Below, one piece after another: positions 49,614 to 57,364 of a DNA stretch of 64,000 nucleotides. The stretch's first letter is position 1, and each line of letters starts with the position of its first letter. The notes under the pieces were generated by a model that was not told where the DNA came from, searched no databases, and saw nothing but the letters and a program-made list of their open reading frames with translations. Origin of the DNA: a virus; the IMG/VR virus record IMGVR_UViG_3300036806_000149, positions 20,778-84,777 of that record. One strand, 5' to 3'. The position numbers and the translations under genes are program-made.

Positions 49614-50156
49614 TTAGAGGTAACGCTTGTGACCGATCTCGGCCGCTTTGGCTTCGACGATGGCCTGCGCCGCCGCCTGAGCCCCTACGATCCAGAAGGT
49701 CTGAGCTTGCTGGCCGGCCACCGACTTCTTGCGGATCAGATGCCCCATTCCCTTGGGACGGAAGATCATGTACTTGTCCCCTGTGGTGACCCGCCATTCG
49801 GGCCGGATCTTGAACCGGATGTTTCCGTTCGACGCGGTGATGGGATGGCCATGAGAGCCCCAGATGCCCGAGCCCTCCAGCACCACGTTGACGTAGGGCA
49901 CGCCCTCGCCGGCGGTGATATCGGCCTCATAGAAACCCCCGCCTCCCGGACCGCCGGGGGAATAGCGGACCGGACCCTGGCGGATCGAGCCGGCCAGCCG
50001 CCCCCTGTCGCGGGGCACCCAGGTGACCATGTGCCGATGCGCGGCTTCGGAGCCCTGGGCGACGGCATCCTTGATGTCCTCGCGCATGGACTCCTGAATC
50101 GCGCGCATGCGAATCAGCATCAAATCGAGCCCTCGGACGTCGGTCTCGATCTCCAT
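49614..50156 (-). CDS. HK97 gp10-like head-tail/tail completion protein
   Basis: One hundred and eighty residues from ATG 50156, chosen because GAGGACCGTGTG precedes it; a GTG at 50186 is an alternative. The N-terminal helix (IRMRAIQESMREDIKDAVAQGSEAAHRHMVTWVPRDRGRLAGSIRQG) with the T/V-P-x-D-x-G-x-L-x-x-S-I motif is the HK97 gp10 family signature. The family acts at the head-tail junction. Its order relative to the tail tube gene is unusual, since it normally precedes the terminator protein. Confidence 0.75.
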   Translation of the reverse strand: MEIETDVRGLDLMLIRMRAIQESMREDIKDAVAQGSEAAHRHMVTWVPRDRGRLAGSIRQGPVRYSPGGPGGGGFYEADITAGEGVPYVNVVLEGSGIWGSHGHPITASNGNIRFKIRPEWRVTTGDKYMIFRPKGMGHLIRKKSVAGQQAQTFWIVGAQAAAQAIVEAKAAEIGHKRYL

Positions 50157-50177
50157 CACACGGTCCTCGAACACCAA

Positions 50178-50206
50178 GAAGCCCACCGAGGTAGACGGCG
50201 GGCTTC
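50178..50206 (-). terminator. Hairpin in leader of the gp10-like gene
   Basis: GAAGCCC (50178-50184) and GGGCTTC (50200-50206) form a seven-pair stem with a 15-base loop. The minus strand continues TTGGTGTT, a poor T-tract, so it could attenuate transcription between the tail tube gene and downstream genes. A GAATCTTTC motif (50210-50218) lies beside it, outside any gene. Confidence 0.35.
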
Positions 50207-50303
50207 CTGGAATCTTTCTGACGGCGGCACGGCTCCTTGATCTCCCTTGGTAGACCGGTAGCCCGAGACCGCCTTACGTATCCCGGCGAGGTGTAGCCAG
50301 AGT

Positions 50304-50945
50304 TTACGGGCCAGCCACCGCCTGGTCACGGATGATGAAAAACCTCTTGCGCACGTCGGCGATCGACGTATCCGGCAGCGCCCGGAAGCGCACCGGGATC
50401 GAGATCTGCTCGCCGGTCTTGGCGTGCGTGACGCTCGACTCCTGGGGCTGGCGCTGAGTGACGTGGAACAGGTAGGCCCGGATCAGTCCGGTGGGCCGCT
50501 GGAACAGCACGGCCAGCCGGCGCTGCGTGTAGAACGAGGGCTCGCCCACGCCGAACTCTTCCTCGGCGTCTGCACCCGTACCGTCCGTGGTGACTTCCGA
50601 GCCCTCCCAAGCGATCTGCATCCGCTCCGGAGTCATCTCCGCGAGCTGCGTGCCCACCGAGCACTCCCAGCTCGTCGGGGCCGACGAGATGTCGCCGAGC
50701 ACCTGGTCGATGTCGAACGCTTCCTCGGCGTTGTTGATCGTGATCTGGCAGCCGGTCTTGGTCGCGCCGAGATCAATCCAGGGGTCTACGGCGTCGTATT
50801 GCTGGCCGGTGGTCGGGGCGTCGTCGGTCACGATTACGTCGGCGATCGCGGCAGGCCGGGGAGTTTCGATCGGCGCGATCAAGAGGCGAGCAGCGCCCCT
50901 GATGAAGCTCCGGTCATTGACGAATGTCCTGTGAAAATCAGGCAT
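50304..50945 (-). CDS. Major tail tube protein
   Basis: Two hundred and thirteen residues. RGAARLLIAPIETPRPAAIADVIVTDD, WIDLGATKTGCQITINNAEEAFDIDQVLGDIS and SWECSVGTQLAEMTPERMQIAWEGS are the beta-sandwich layout of siphoviral tube proteins (G-a-T-k-x-G-x-x-i-x-x-x-x-x-x-x-v-D-q). Position just before the chaperones supports this. Hexamers stack to build the tail. The ribosome site GGAGGTGAGCT lies directly upstream. Confidence 0.85.
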   Translation of the reverse strand: MPDFHRTFVNDRSFIRGAARLLIAPIETPRPAAIADVIVTDDAPTTGQQYDAVDPWIDLGATKTGCQITINNAEEAFDIDQVLGDISSAPTSWECSVGTQLAEMTPERMQIAWEGSEVTTDGTGADAEEEFGVGEPSFYTQRRLAVLFQRPTGLIRAYLFHVTQRQPQESSVTHAKTGEQISIPVRFRALPDTSIADVRKRFFIIRDQAVAGP

Positions 50946-50949
50946 TCTC

Positions 50950-51006
50950 TTAGCTCACCTCCTTCTTTCGGGTCGGGTTTGCCTGAATAGGGGGATTCAG
51001 GTCCAT
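50950..51006 (-). CDS. Possible 18-residue peptide upstream of the tail tube gene
   Basis: ATG 51006 follows GGAGATAACC; the frame is MDLNPPIQANPTRKKEVS and ends four bases before the tail tube ATG. Its end encodes that gene's ribosome site. It may be a coupling leader or chance. Confidence 0.3.
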   Translation of the reverse strand: MDLNPPIQANPTRKKEVS

Positions 51007-51025
51007 GGTTATCTCCGGTTCCTCC

Positions 51026-51661
51026 TCATGTTTGATCGATCTCGAAGGCCGGAAGAGTTGCTTCAGTTGCTGACGGACGCGATGCCTCCTTGCGGATTGC
51101 GTACTCCAGTCGCGCACCCTGCCAGTACCACTCCGGCCCATAGGAAGTCCTCTCCTTGCGCACAAAGAGATCGCCGATCACCACTACTGGCGGGGCGTCG
51201 AACGAAGCAACTGCGCCGCCTAGCGTCTGATCCTTCATCAGCGCGACATTCACCGCTTCGGCCGTGCGTTGTACGCGGCGATTCGTTGTTCCTTCGTTCT
51301 CGTACGACTTGACCATGATTTCGACGGCTAGCACGCAGCGGTACGCATCTGCTTGATCGATGAGATCTGGGACACCGGGCGTGGCTTGGTTAGCCATCAC
51401 TGCGCAGTTGGGATATTTCTCGATCGGCGCGTTGATCAGCGAAGGCCGATGGCCCTCGTAGAAGTTCTCCACCACGATGGGCTCGACCGATGTGGGCTCG
51501 TAGGGGATGCCGGTGAGCGCCGCGATCTGCTCGTCGCTGCTGGTCATGTAAAGCGACATCTGCGCGAGCGCCGGGTTGAGATCGGCGAAGAGCTGCACGA
51601 ATGCCGCACGCTGAATGGCTTCGATGCCGATGGTCGGAAGATTGAGAACCGTGGTGGTCAT
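51026..51661 (-). CDS. Tail terminator-like head-tail joining protein
   Basis: Two hundred and eleven residues. The alpha/beta pattern (IEKYPNCAVMANQATP, RCVLAVEIMVKSYENEGTTNRRVQRTAEAVNVALM, EWYWQGARLEYAIRKE) fits the small joining proteins that cap the tail tube: strand, long helix, then strands. It overlaps the preceding connector by four bases and lies before the tail tube gene, the usual terminator position. The family is inferred from context and secondary structure. Confidence 0.6.
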   Translation of the reverse strand: MTTTVLNLPTIGIEAIQRAAFVQLFADLNPALAQMSLYMTSSDEQIAALTGIPYEPTSVEPIVVENFYEGHRPSLINAPIEKYPNCAVMANQATPGVPDLIDQADAYRCVLAVEIMVKSYENEGTTNRRVQRTAEAVNVALMKDQTLGGAVASFDAPPVVVIGDLFVRKERTSYGPEWYWQGARLEYAIRKEASRPSATEATLPAFEIDQT

Positions 51662-52155
51662 GACAGCGGTGTCTGGGTGTAAGGCCGGGGGAACTCCTGC
51701 GGCGACGGCGTCAGCAGTACGTCGTTGATCGTGTTCAGACGCGGCCGAGCGGCCACCGGCTTGTGGTAGCCGACGAGCGCCGCGATGTCGTCGGCGTTAG
51801 CGCGCGTCTCGGCAAGAAGATCCTGGAGGAGTGATCGCAGCATGGCCGCGCGATCGGTGTAGGTCTCGGTCTCGTTGGTCCCACTGGTGGCGACCGCGAT
51901 GGTCTGCGACATCCAGTAGTCGATGCCGGCCGGAATGATTTCGATCACCGCGATCTTGGCCACGTAATCGACGACCAACAGCGGCAGTGCGTCCTCTTCT
52001 ACGTCGGTGGGCTGCTCGCCCAGCACCGCTTCCCGAGCGATGGCCAGAGCCATTGCCAGGAGCCCTTCGCCGTAGCGATCGTCGGTCGCGAGCGCGTCCC
52101 ACGTGAGTGGGAGCACCCCCCGCGTACGGTCGGCGATGGGTCCTGGCAATGGCAT
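51658..52155 (-). CDS. Head-tail connector/adaptor-like protein
   Basis: One hundred and sixty-five mainly helical residues (LLAMALAIAREAVLGEQPTDVEEDALPLLVVDYVAKIAVIEIIPAGIDYWMSQ). The arrangement of helices matches adaptor proteins that bind beneath the portal. It overlaps the next gene by four bases. Function is assigned mostly from place between capsid and tail genes. Confidence 0.6.
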   Translation of the reverse strand: MPLPGPIADRTRGVLPLTWDALATDDRYGEGLLAMALAIAREAVLGEQPTDVEEDALPLLVVDYVAKIAVIEIIPAGIDYWMSQTIAVATSGTNETETYTDRAAMLRSLLQDLLAETRANADDIAALVGYHKPVAARPRLNTINDVLLTPSPQEFPRPYTQTPLS

Positions 52156-52170
52156 GGCCGCTGGCTGGTC

Positions 52171-52827
52171 CTACTTCTCGGGCGTCTCGGAGCGCTCGGA
52201 ACGTTGCCGCGCCCGAGACGGCTGGTGAGCACTGGTGGGATCGGTTCCCGGTTGCTGCGCCCCGACTGGGGTCTTGGCGGAGGACTGAGGGCGAGCCCGC
52301 TTGCCGCTGCGCTTGCTGCCACCTTGGGCCTCGGCCTTAGCCGGCCCTACCAGAACTCCCGGAGGCATCTCGGCCGGCACCTGTTCCTCGTCTACTTCCT
52401 CCTCGGGCAGACCGGGGAGATTGCGCTTGTCGGCGTCGTCCTCCTTGGCCTCCTCGATGCGCTGTGAGACCTCTTCAGCGCCGGCCGAGGCCAGCTCGAC
52501 GACCTGCTCGCGCGGGACTACCGTGTGGCCGTACTGATCGAGAACGAATGCCTCGGCCGAGTGCTGGGCGATGAACGTCCCGTAGCCCACACCCTTGGCT
52601 GCTTCCTCGGCCTCCTCGCGGCTGACCGACTCCAGGAAGTCGTCCAGCTCCCCGTTGTCGAGCCGGTTCTTGACCGCCGAGGAGATGTCCTCTTCGAGCA
52701 CGTAATCGCCGACACCATAGGTGCGGCCCTCGGTCTCTTCGACCTTGGTGCCGTCTGGCAGCTCTGACTCGCGCACGGGGCGAGGAATGGAGATGTCCTG
52801 CTTGACCTTGTATGCACCTTCTGCCAT
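52171..52827 (-). CDS. Hypothetical head-module protein with disordered C-terminus
   Basis: Two hundred and eighteen residues from ATG 52827 (GGAGGTGAACGAC upstream). The N-terminal 100 residues are acidic and helical, with IPRPVRESELPDGTKVEETEGRTYGVGDYVLEEDIS. The second half is acidic, then Lys/Arg/Ser/Pro-rich and disordered. It may decorate the head or act in assembly; I cannot name the family. Confidence 0.6.
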   Translation of the reverse strand: MAEGAYKVKQDISIPRPVRESELPDGTKVEETEGRTYGVGDYVLEEDISSAVKNRLDNGELDDFLESVSREEAEEAAKGVGYGTFIAQHSAEAFVLDQYGHTVVPREQVVELASAGAEEVSQRIEEAKEDDADKRNLPGLPEEEVDEEQVPAEMPPGVLVGPAKAEAQGGSKRSGKRARPQSSAKTPVGAQQPGTDPTSAHQPSRARQRSERSETPEK

Positions 52828-52843
52828 GTCGTTCACCTCCCTC

Positions 52844-53899
52844 CTATGCCACCGTGGCCGACAGGAAGCACTCCGGATGGATGATCCGGGGGATGCGTGC
52901 TGACGCCTCGCGGAGATAGCGGTTCTTGGTCATGTGATCGAGGATTACCTCGCTCGATGGCCCCTGCTGGATGTTGGTGTCGTTGAACGCGGCGGAGATC
53001 TCGACCTGTCCGTTGAGCAGGTCGGCGATCTGGTCACCCTCGATCGAGTACTCGGTGGTCATGAGTACCTTGTTGTTGGGCAGGTAGCGGGTGTGCGCCG
53101 CATCCGTCCGCGACGCGCCCGAGGCCATCGGCCTGAAGCCGGCGTCGTGGATCACGAACTGGGTGCCGTCCGCCAGCAAGCTCGCAACCTGCTCCAGCGT
53201 GGCCCGGAACGGCTGCCCGACCGGGACGTTGAAGTACTGCTTGAGCTTGACGTTGTTGATGATGTTCTTGGCGCACTGGGACGTGAGGTGAATCCGCAGA
53301 CCCAGATGACCGGAGTCATCGGAGAGGAGCTGCTGCCAGCCCTCGATGTCGCCCACCGGATCTGAGGTGGCCGTGTCTGACCACATCACGCCCGCCGTGG
53401 GCTTGTGCCCCGCCAGCCACCCGTAGTCGATGAGAAGCTGGGAGTTGGTACGCGGGTAGGTGATCGTCAGTGTTCCGTTGATGAACACCTGCCAGCGTGA
53501 CCACTCGGTCAGCCGCTCCATGCGCCGCCGGAGGATCTGGCCTCGTTCCACGACGTCGAGACCCTCAGTGGCCCGGATCAGCTCGTCTGAGCTGTTGAGC
53601 CTGATCCACTGCTCGGAGTTGATGCGGTGCATCTCTTCGAGCTGGACCATCTCGATCAGCGCTTCCTTGCGCTCCACGGTCGGCATCTCAGTCAGCGCCG
53701 GCATCGCGTTCGGGGCCTTGAACTGCCCGATCCCGAACGAGTATGTCCGACCCACGTCCATGCGGGCCATGCGCGAGTTGATGCTGTTGGTGGGGGCGAT
53801 CGACTCGCCCAGGTAGGGAGCGGACTCCAGGGCGGTGTCCACCGGCTCGTTCACCAGCTCGGTGAGAACGGCCTGGTCGTAGATGTCAAACGTCGGCAT
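52844..53899 (-). CDS. Major capsid protein (lambda gpE family)
   Basis: Three hundred and fifty-one residues. MPTFDIYDQAVLTELVNEPVDTALESAPYLGESIAPTNSI, then ERKEALIEMVQLEEMHRINSEQWIRL, LTSQCAKNIINNVKLKQYFN and a C-terminal P-domain-like ending RYLREASARIPRIIHPECFLSATVA, match the phage major capsid protein E family (HK97 fold). It forms the icosahedral shell together with the decoration protein encoded next upstream. Confidence 0.88.
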   Translation of the reverse strand: MPTFDIYDQAVLTELVNEPVDTALESAPYLGESIAPTNSINSRMARMDVGRTYSFGIGQFKAPNAMPALTEMPTVERKEALIEMVQLEEMHRINSEQWIRLNSSDELIRATEGLDVVERGQILRRRMERLTEWSRWQVFINGTLTITYPRTNSQLLIDYGWLAGHKPTAGVMWSDTATSDPVGDIEGWQQLLSDDSGHLGLRIHLTSQCAKNIINNVKLKQYFNVPVGQPFRATLEQVASLLADGTQFVIHDAGFRPMASGASRTDAAHTRYLPNNKVLMTTEYSIEGDQIADLLNGQVEISAAFNDTNIQQGPSSEVILDHMTKNRYLREASARIPRIIHPECFLSATVA

Positions 53900-53913
53900 T
53901 TGCTCTCACCTCC

Positions 53914-54315
53914 TTAGACGAACTCGCAGGTTGGTAGTCCCGTAGCCAGATCCGCTGTGTAGGTCGCGAAGTCCACGATCTTCAACTTGTCGAAGCTGAC
54001 ATTGCGCCGGAGGATGGCCACTGGTTCGTCACTGGCGTCAGTGCCGTCAGCGAACTCCACGGTGTCGAACAGGATCGCCGCAGCCGTCTGGCCAGCCGTC
54101 TTGGTGAAACGCTCGTACTGGGAGTCGCCCCGCTTGGAGAGGATCGTCCCTGAGAGCAGGTACCGGCGTCCGATGTACGGACCGCTCGCGTCCGCCACAA
54201 CCCCGGTCGCGTTGATCACGGCCGAGTCGATGACGGTGGTTTCGAGCGGGTACTGGAGAATCTCCGGCTTCGGGAGCGCCAGACGCTGGAATTGCTTCTG
54301 TACGCCGAAGGGCAT
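53914..54315 (-). CDS. Head decoration protein (lambda gpD-like)
   Basis: One hundred and thirty-three residues. LLSGTILSKRGDSQYERF, AAAILFDTVEFADGTDASDEPVAILRRNVSFDKLKI is the usual decoration protein strand pattern (G-t-x-l-x-x-r...i-L-f-d-v-d...d-g...e-x-v-x-v-l). It trimerises on the expanded capsid and stabilises it. It lies between protease/scaffold and capsid, the lambda C-Nu3-D-E order. Confidence 0.8.
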   Translation of the reverse strand: MPFGVQKQFQRLALPKPEILQYPLETTVIDSAVINATGVVADASGPYIGRRYLLSGTILSKRGDSQYERFTKTAGQTAAAILFDTVEFADGTDASDEPVAILRRNVSFDKLKIVDFATYTADLATGLPTCEFV

Positions 54316-54333
54316 TTAGGTCGCGCCTCCTTT

Positions 54334-54780
54334 CTACTTCTTGAGCCCGAGCGCCAGCTTGGCGTCGGCCACTCGATTTTCGAGCGGCTTCTCGTCCTCA
54401 CCCTCGGCGTTGTTGGGCGGCTTGATGTCGTTACCCGAGACGAGGGCCTGGTCTGAGAGGACCACCTTCCCGTCCGAGCCCTTCACGGCCTCGATGAACC
54501 GATCGAGGATGTCGAGCGCGGTGAGGCGCTCCTTCTCCCGGCCATCGTCGGCGAGCAGCACGATGGCCGCGCCGCCGTCGTCAGACAGGAAGACCTGGCG
54601 GTAGAGCTTGAGTGCCCCAGGACGCTCATTGAGGCCCAACTCGCTCAACTCGGTGACGCGCTGGTCAGCCTTGGTGACGCGATTGTCCTTCTTGAGCGTG
54701 GCGTTCTCGTCGAGCACGGATTGAATGGCAGCGCGCTGCTCGTCTGACAGCTCGACGCCATCCAGCGAGAGCTGGGTCAT
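54334..54780 (-). CDS. Scaffold protein from internal start (Nu3-like)
   Basis: ATG 54780 lies in frame inside the protease gene and follows CGAGGGAGGTTCACC, one of the best ribosome sites in the window. The 148-residue product (MTQLSLDGVELSDEQRAAIQ) is helical with charged repeats, like scaffold proteins. Lambda Nu3 is made in exactly this way from the 3' end of gene C. The protein would guide procapsid assembly and be removed by the protease. Confidence 0.7.
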   Translation of the reverse strand: MTQLSLDGVELSDEQRAAIQSVLDENATLKKDNRVTKADQRVTELSELGLNERPGALKLYRQVFLSDDGGAAIVLLADDGREKERLTALDILDRFIEAVKGSDGKVVLSDQALVSGNDIKPPNNAEGEDEKPLENRVADAKLALGLKK

Positions 54781-56103
54781 TGGTGAACCTCCCTCGTTCG
54801 GTTGGAATGGCTGCTGCGAGAGACGAAGCTCGCGCAGTTGCTGGACACGTTGCAGCTCGGAGAGCTGCGCAGGGGCTGGTCCAGCCTCGATTTGCCCCTC
54901 TTGCACCACCCAGTCAGTGACCTGGGCAATCGAAAGATTCTGGCCGTCCACCGTGAAGGGAACCAGCCAATGCACGTCGGCCGCTCGGTTGTGGATCAGA
55001 ACCGAGGTGCCCTGGATATCGACGATCTCATAGTCGCGGCCGAGGCCCTGGGCTACCAGCGCGCGCTGAATGAGATCGCGTTGCTGGTTGTGGCTCAGCG
55101 GCTCTTCGGTCGCTTCGGCTTCGGGCGGCTCCTCGGTCTCTTCGGTCTCGGTCTCTTCGGCCGGCGGCGTCTGTTCCTCTTCGACCTCGGTCTCGGTGTC
55201 CGAAGGTGCCTCGGCGATGGCTCCGAAGTGCGCGATCTGAACCTCGACGTGCTCGTTGCCATCAGACAACGCCAGGAACGGTCCCAAGCCATCGATGAAC
55301 GGCTTGTTGGTGATGCAGACGTGCTCCAGACAGGCCCCGGACTCGCGCCCTCGGACCTTGAGGTTCCACGGGATGCCGCACGAGACGTCGTCGTAGGTGC
55401 CTCGGAGAGCCTTGTCCTTGATCTCGGGCTCGGTGAACTCGATCTTGGCCACGAGCTTGCTCTGCTCGCCCTCGTCGGCGATCCACAGATCGCGGACGAA
55501 GCCGGTGTTGAGCCGCGTGGTGTTCTTGTGGTCGTTGCTGCTCTCATCGGAGAGCGGGACCTGGACCCGGTGCGGAATGCCAGCCCGGAAGTTGGTCACC
55601 AGCTCGCTCAGCGCGATGACCCCGTCGTTCTTGGAGGACATCCCGTCACGAATGATTCGAAGCGGCTTCTTCATGAGGCCGGCCCCCGTGGGGATCACCG
55701 GCCACTCACCGGTGCGCAGAACCTCCTTGACCACGAACCCGTCCTTCTCCTCGACCGCGCCGGTGGCGAAGTGGATCTCAGACATCATCGGCTCGTCTGG
55801 ACCCATGCCCATGTCCCACACCTCGCGCCCGTGGTGATCGAACGTCGGCACGTCGGACGCGAAGCGATCGCAGATCATCCAGCCGTTGACGTTGGCCTCC
55901 CACTGGTGGCAATAACCCACGGGGAGGCCGGCTTCGTTCTCGGGGTCGGGCTTGAGCCCTTCGAGCGTGAACTTGGAGCAGAACGCGCACGCGATGCCGG
56001 CGACGTCAGCCTCGCGGTAGTTGGCGATGTCGGGCGGCGAGTCAAACGGCGCGGCCTGGGGGTTGACGTCGCGCAAGATCTCCATTGGATCGACAGCCAT
56101 CAC
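54334..56103 (-). CDS. Capsid maturation protease-scaffold fusion
   Basis: Five hundred and eighty-nine residues. A Cys/His segment near residues 38-80 (CAFCSKF, GYCHQW, MICDRF) could bind zinc. The protease-like domain (about 145-290, XkdF/DUF2213 type) has KKPLRIIRDG, VQVPLSDESSNDHKNT, GFVRDLWIADEGEQSKLVAKIEF, DVSCGIPWNL and CLEHVCITNKPFIDGLGPF. A Glu/Thr/Pro linker leads to the scaffold part from residue 442. It cleaves scaffold and capsid during maturation; the catalytic residues are not certain. It overlaps the next upstream gene by four bases. Confidence 0.8.
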   Translation of the reverse strand: MMAVDPMEILRDVNPQAAPFDSPPDIANYREADVAGIACAFCSKFTLEGLKPDPENEAGLPVGYCHQWEANVNGWMICDRFASDVPTFDHHGREVWDMGMGPDEPMMSEIHFATGAVEEKDGFVVKEVLRTGEWPVIPTGAGLMKKPLRIIRDGMSSKNDGVIALSELVTNFRAGIPHRVQVPLSDESSNDHKNTTRLNTGFVRDLWIADEGEQSKLVAKIEFTEPEIKDKALRGTYDDVSCGIPWNLKVRGRESGACLEHVCITNKPFIDGLGPFLALSDGNEHVEVQIAHFGAIAEAPSDTETEVEEEQTPPAEETETEETEEPPEAEATEEPLSHNQQRDLIQRALVAQGLGRDYEIVDIQGTSVLIHNRAADVHWLVPFTVDGQNLSIAQVTDWVVQEGQIEAGPAPAQLSELQRVQQLRELRLSQQPFQPNEGGSPMTQLSLDGVELSDEQRAAIQSVLDENATLKKDNRVTKADQRVTELSELGLNERPGALKLYRQVFLSDDGGAAIVLLADDGREKERLTALDILDRFIEAVKGSDGKVVLSDQALVSGNDIKPPNNAEGEDEKPLENRVADAKLALGLKK

Positions 56104-56558
56104 GCCACCTCTCGCTGTTGGGCCGCCAGGCAGAAAGATTCGAGGCGCTCGGAGGGGATCGAGAGGAGCAGCATCTCGGTTTCCTCGTCGATCGGCGGAG
56201 CGTCAGAAGCGGCGATCGCTCCGGGAGCGCCATGGTCCAGCTCGGGATGACCGCGCCACTTGGTCGTGCCCCTGATGATGTCCTTGACCACGGCGCAGAC
56301 CCGCTCGGTTCTGCCCGGTCCGAACCGCTTCATGTTGTCGTGCATGCACGCGGTGAACGGGTGGGGGTCCTTGGCGTAGTGCCGAAGAATCCCCCGCAGC
56401 TTGTGGCGCGCGTCGGGGCCGACCGTGGACGCCTCGGAGACGCCTGGCGCAGCACCTAGATGCGACTGGAGGAGAACGTCTATCTGTTCGTCCAGCCAGT
56501 CGTCCAGAAGAAGATCCTCGCGGGCTCGCTGCGCCGCGAGTAGCTGAGAGTCAGTCAC
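56100..56558 (-). CDS. Conserved-type phage head-module protein
   Basis: One hundred and fifty-two residues. ARHKLRGILRHYAKDPHPFTACMHDNMKRFGPGRTERVCAVVKDIIRGTTKWRGHP contains the KRFGPGRTERVCAVVKD pattern that I recall from actinophage proteins encoded next to capsid proteases (Y-A-x-x-x-H-P-F-x-x-C-x-x-D). Both ends overlap neighbours. Role unknown, perhaps in prohead assembly. Confidence 0.65.
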   Translation of the reverse strand: MTDSQLLAAQRAREDLLLDDWLDEQIDVLLQSHLGAAPGVSEASTVGPDARHKLRGILRHYAKDPHPFTACMHDNMKRFGPGRTERVCAVVKDIIRGTTKWRGHPELDHGAPGAIAASDAPPIDEETEMLLLSIPSERLESFCLAAQQREVA

Positions 56559-56790
56559 CAGTCAGTCCCTCATCAAAGATGGGCTGGATGTCATCGAAGA
56601 CGACCGGTGAGAAGATCCAACGACAGGAGGGGCATTTGTAGATGGGGTTTGTCTCTTCGACGAACTCCTCTACCTGCCCCATGGGTACATACCGTAGTAT
56701 GTCTTGTAGCTCTTTACATCGTGGACACCTCATACAGCGTCCTTCGATGAGAGTTTGTCGCTGTCGCTTTGCGTCCGCGATGAGAGTCAT
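56551..56790 (-). CDS. Zinc-ribbon protein, first gene of the head-tail operon
   Basis: Seventy-nine residues. CMRCPRCKELQ and YKCPSCRWIFSPV form a four-Cys zinc ribbon. It heads the long leftward structural operon, so it may be a late regulator. The divergent gene starts about 120 bases away. Confidence 0.65.
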   Translation of the reverse strand: MTLIADAKRQRQTLIEGRCMRCPRCKELQDILRYVPMGQVEEFVEETNPIYKCPSCRWIFSPVVFDDIQPIFDEGLTGD

Positions 56791-56850
56791 TAGATCGCGG
56801 CCTTTTGTATCAACGTATGAATGGTCTATGGAAGGGGTATAAGTACATAC

Positions 56851-56879
56851 TTGACAGAAGATCGGCTTTTCTCCACACT
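56851..56879 (+). promoter_or_regulatory. Candidate promoter for the plus-strand block
   Basis: A perfect TTGACA (56851-56856) is followed after 17 bases by CACACT (56874-56879), a poor -10 that keeps A2, A4 and T6. It lies 32 bases before ATG 56911 in the divergent gap. The neighbouring CTAAGATC at 56884 is one of the start-associated TAAGATC copies. Confidence 0.4.
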
Positions 56880-56910
56880 GCGGGAGCTAAGATCACAGGA
56901 GCCAAAGCCG

Positions 56911-57180
56911 ATGCCTGCACGTGTTTTCAAGGACAGCTCGCCCTTTGAAGGCCAGCTCAATGTCGTCGCCACGCTCGCCGGCGACGTCATTCAGGCATCG
57001 ATCAGCGAGCTGCGTCAGCGCGACAAGCTGACGATCGCGCTCCGTTCTGCGCTCCGAATGGGCGTTTCGATCGATGAGCTGTCGGACTCCAGCGGCCTCA
57101 CGGTGGCCGAAATCCGCCGCCGGATTGCCTCCGAGCTGATGATCGAAGACGACACCGACGAGCTAGCCGGGATTCGATAA
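56911..57180 (+). CDS. Small HTH DNA-binding protein
   Basis: Eighty-nine residues from ATG 56911 (AGGAG ten bases upstream; the longer frame from 56821 lacks a site). The C-terminal segment LRSALRMGVSIDELSDSSGLTVAEIRRRIASEL is a helix-turn-helix of the sigma-factor or ParB type. Divergent from the late operon, it is a candidate regulator of that operon or of the following secreted genes. A hairpin terminator follows. Confidence 0.7.
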   Translation: MPARVFKDSSPFEGQLNVVATLAGDVIQASISELRQRDKLTIALRSALRMGVSIDELSDSSGLTVAEIRRRIASELMIEDDTDELAGIR

Positions 57181-57191
57181 GATCTCGTCAA

Positions 57192-57219
57192 CGATCCGCT
57201 CCTCCATAGGGGCGGATCG
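57192..57219 (+). terminator. Hairpin terminator after the HTH gene
   Basis: CGATCCGC (57192-57199) and GCGGATCG (57212-57219) pair perfectly over 8 bases with a 12-base loop and are followed by CTCGTTT. The T-run is short, so termination may be partial, leaving transcripts into the Rpf-like gene. Confidence 0.6.
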
Positions 57220-57226
57220 CTCGTTT

Positions 57227-57364
57227 AGACCCGCCGCGCGCCCCGAAAGGAGGACTCCGCCTGGCCAACACCAGCGTGGCCTGAAAGAAGAGGCGAAGTC
57301 ACGTAGCCGTAGACGCTTTCAAGCCCGCCTGCTGGACAAGGACATCACAACGCAAGGAGTCGAG
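57227..57364 (+). promoter_or_regulatory. Leader region of the Rpf-like/RlpA-like operon
   Basis: This 138-base gap has local inverted repeats (GGAG...CTCC near 57250; GGCC...GGCC at about 57263-57284) and a purine-rich strip. It looks like a structured 5' UTR. In actinobacteria rpf genes are often under c-di-AMP (ydaO) riboswitches, but I cannot match its conserved blocks here. The ribosome site AAGGAG lies before TTG 57365. Confidence 0.3.

Noticed and set aside
57227-57364. c-di-AMP (ydaO) or c-di-GMP riboswitch upstream of the Rpf-like gene
   Set aside because: The context fits, but I could not align the conserved blocks of either class. Left as an unidentified leader.
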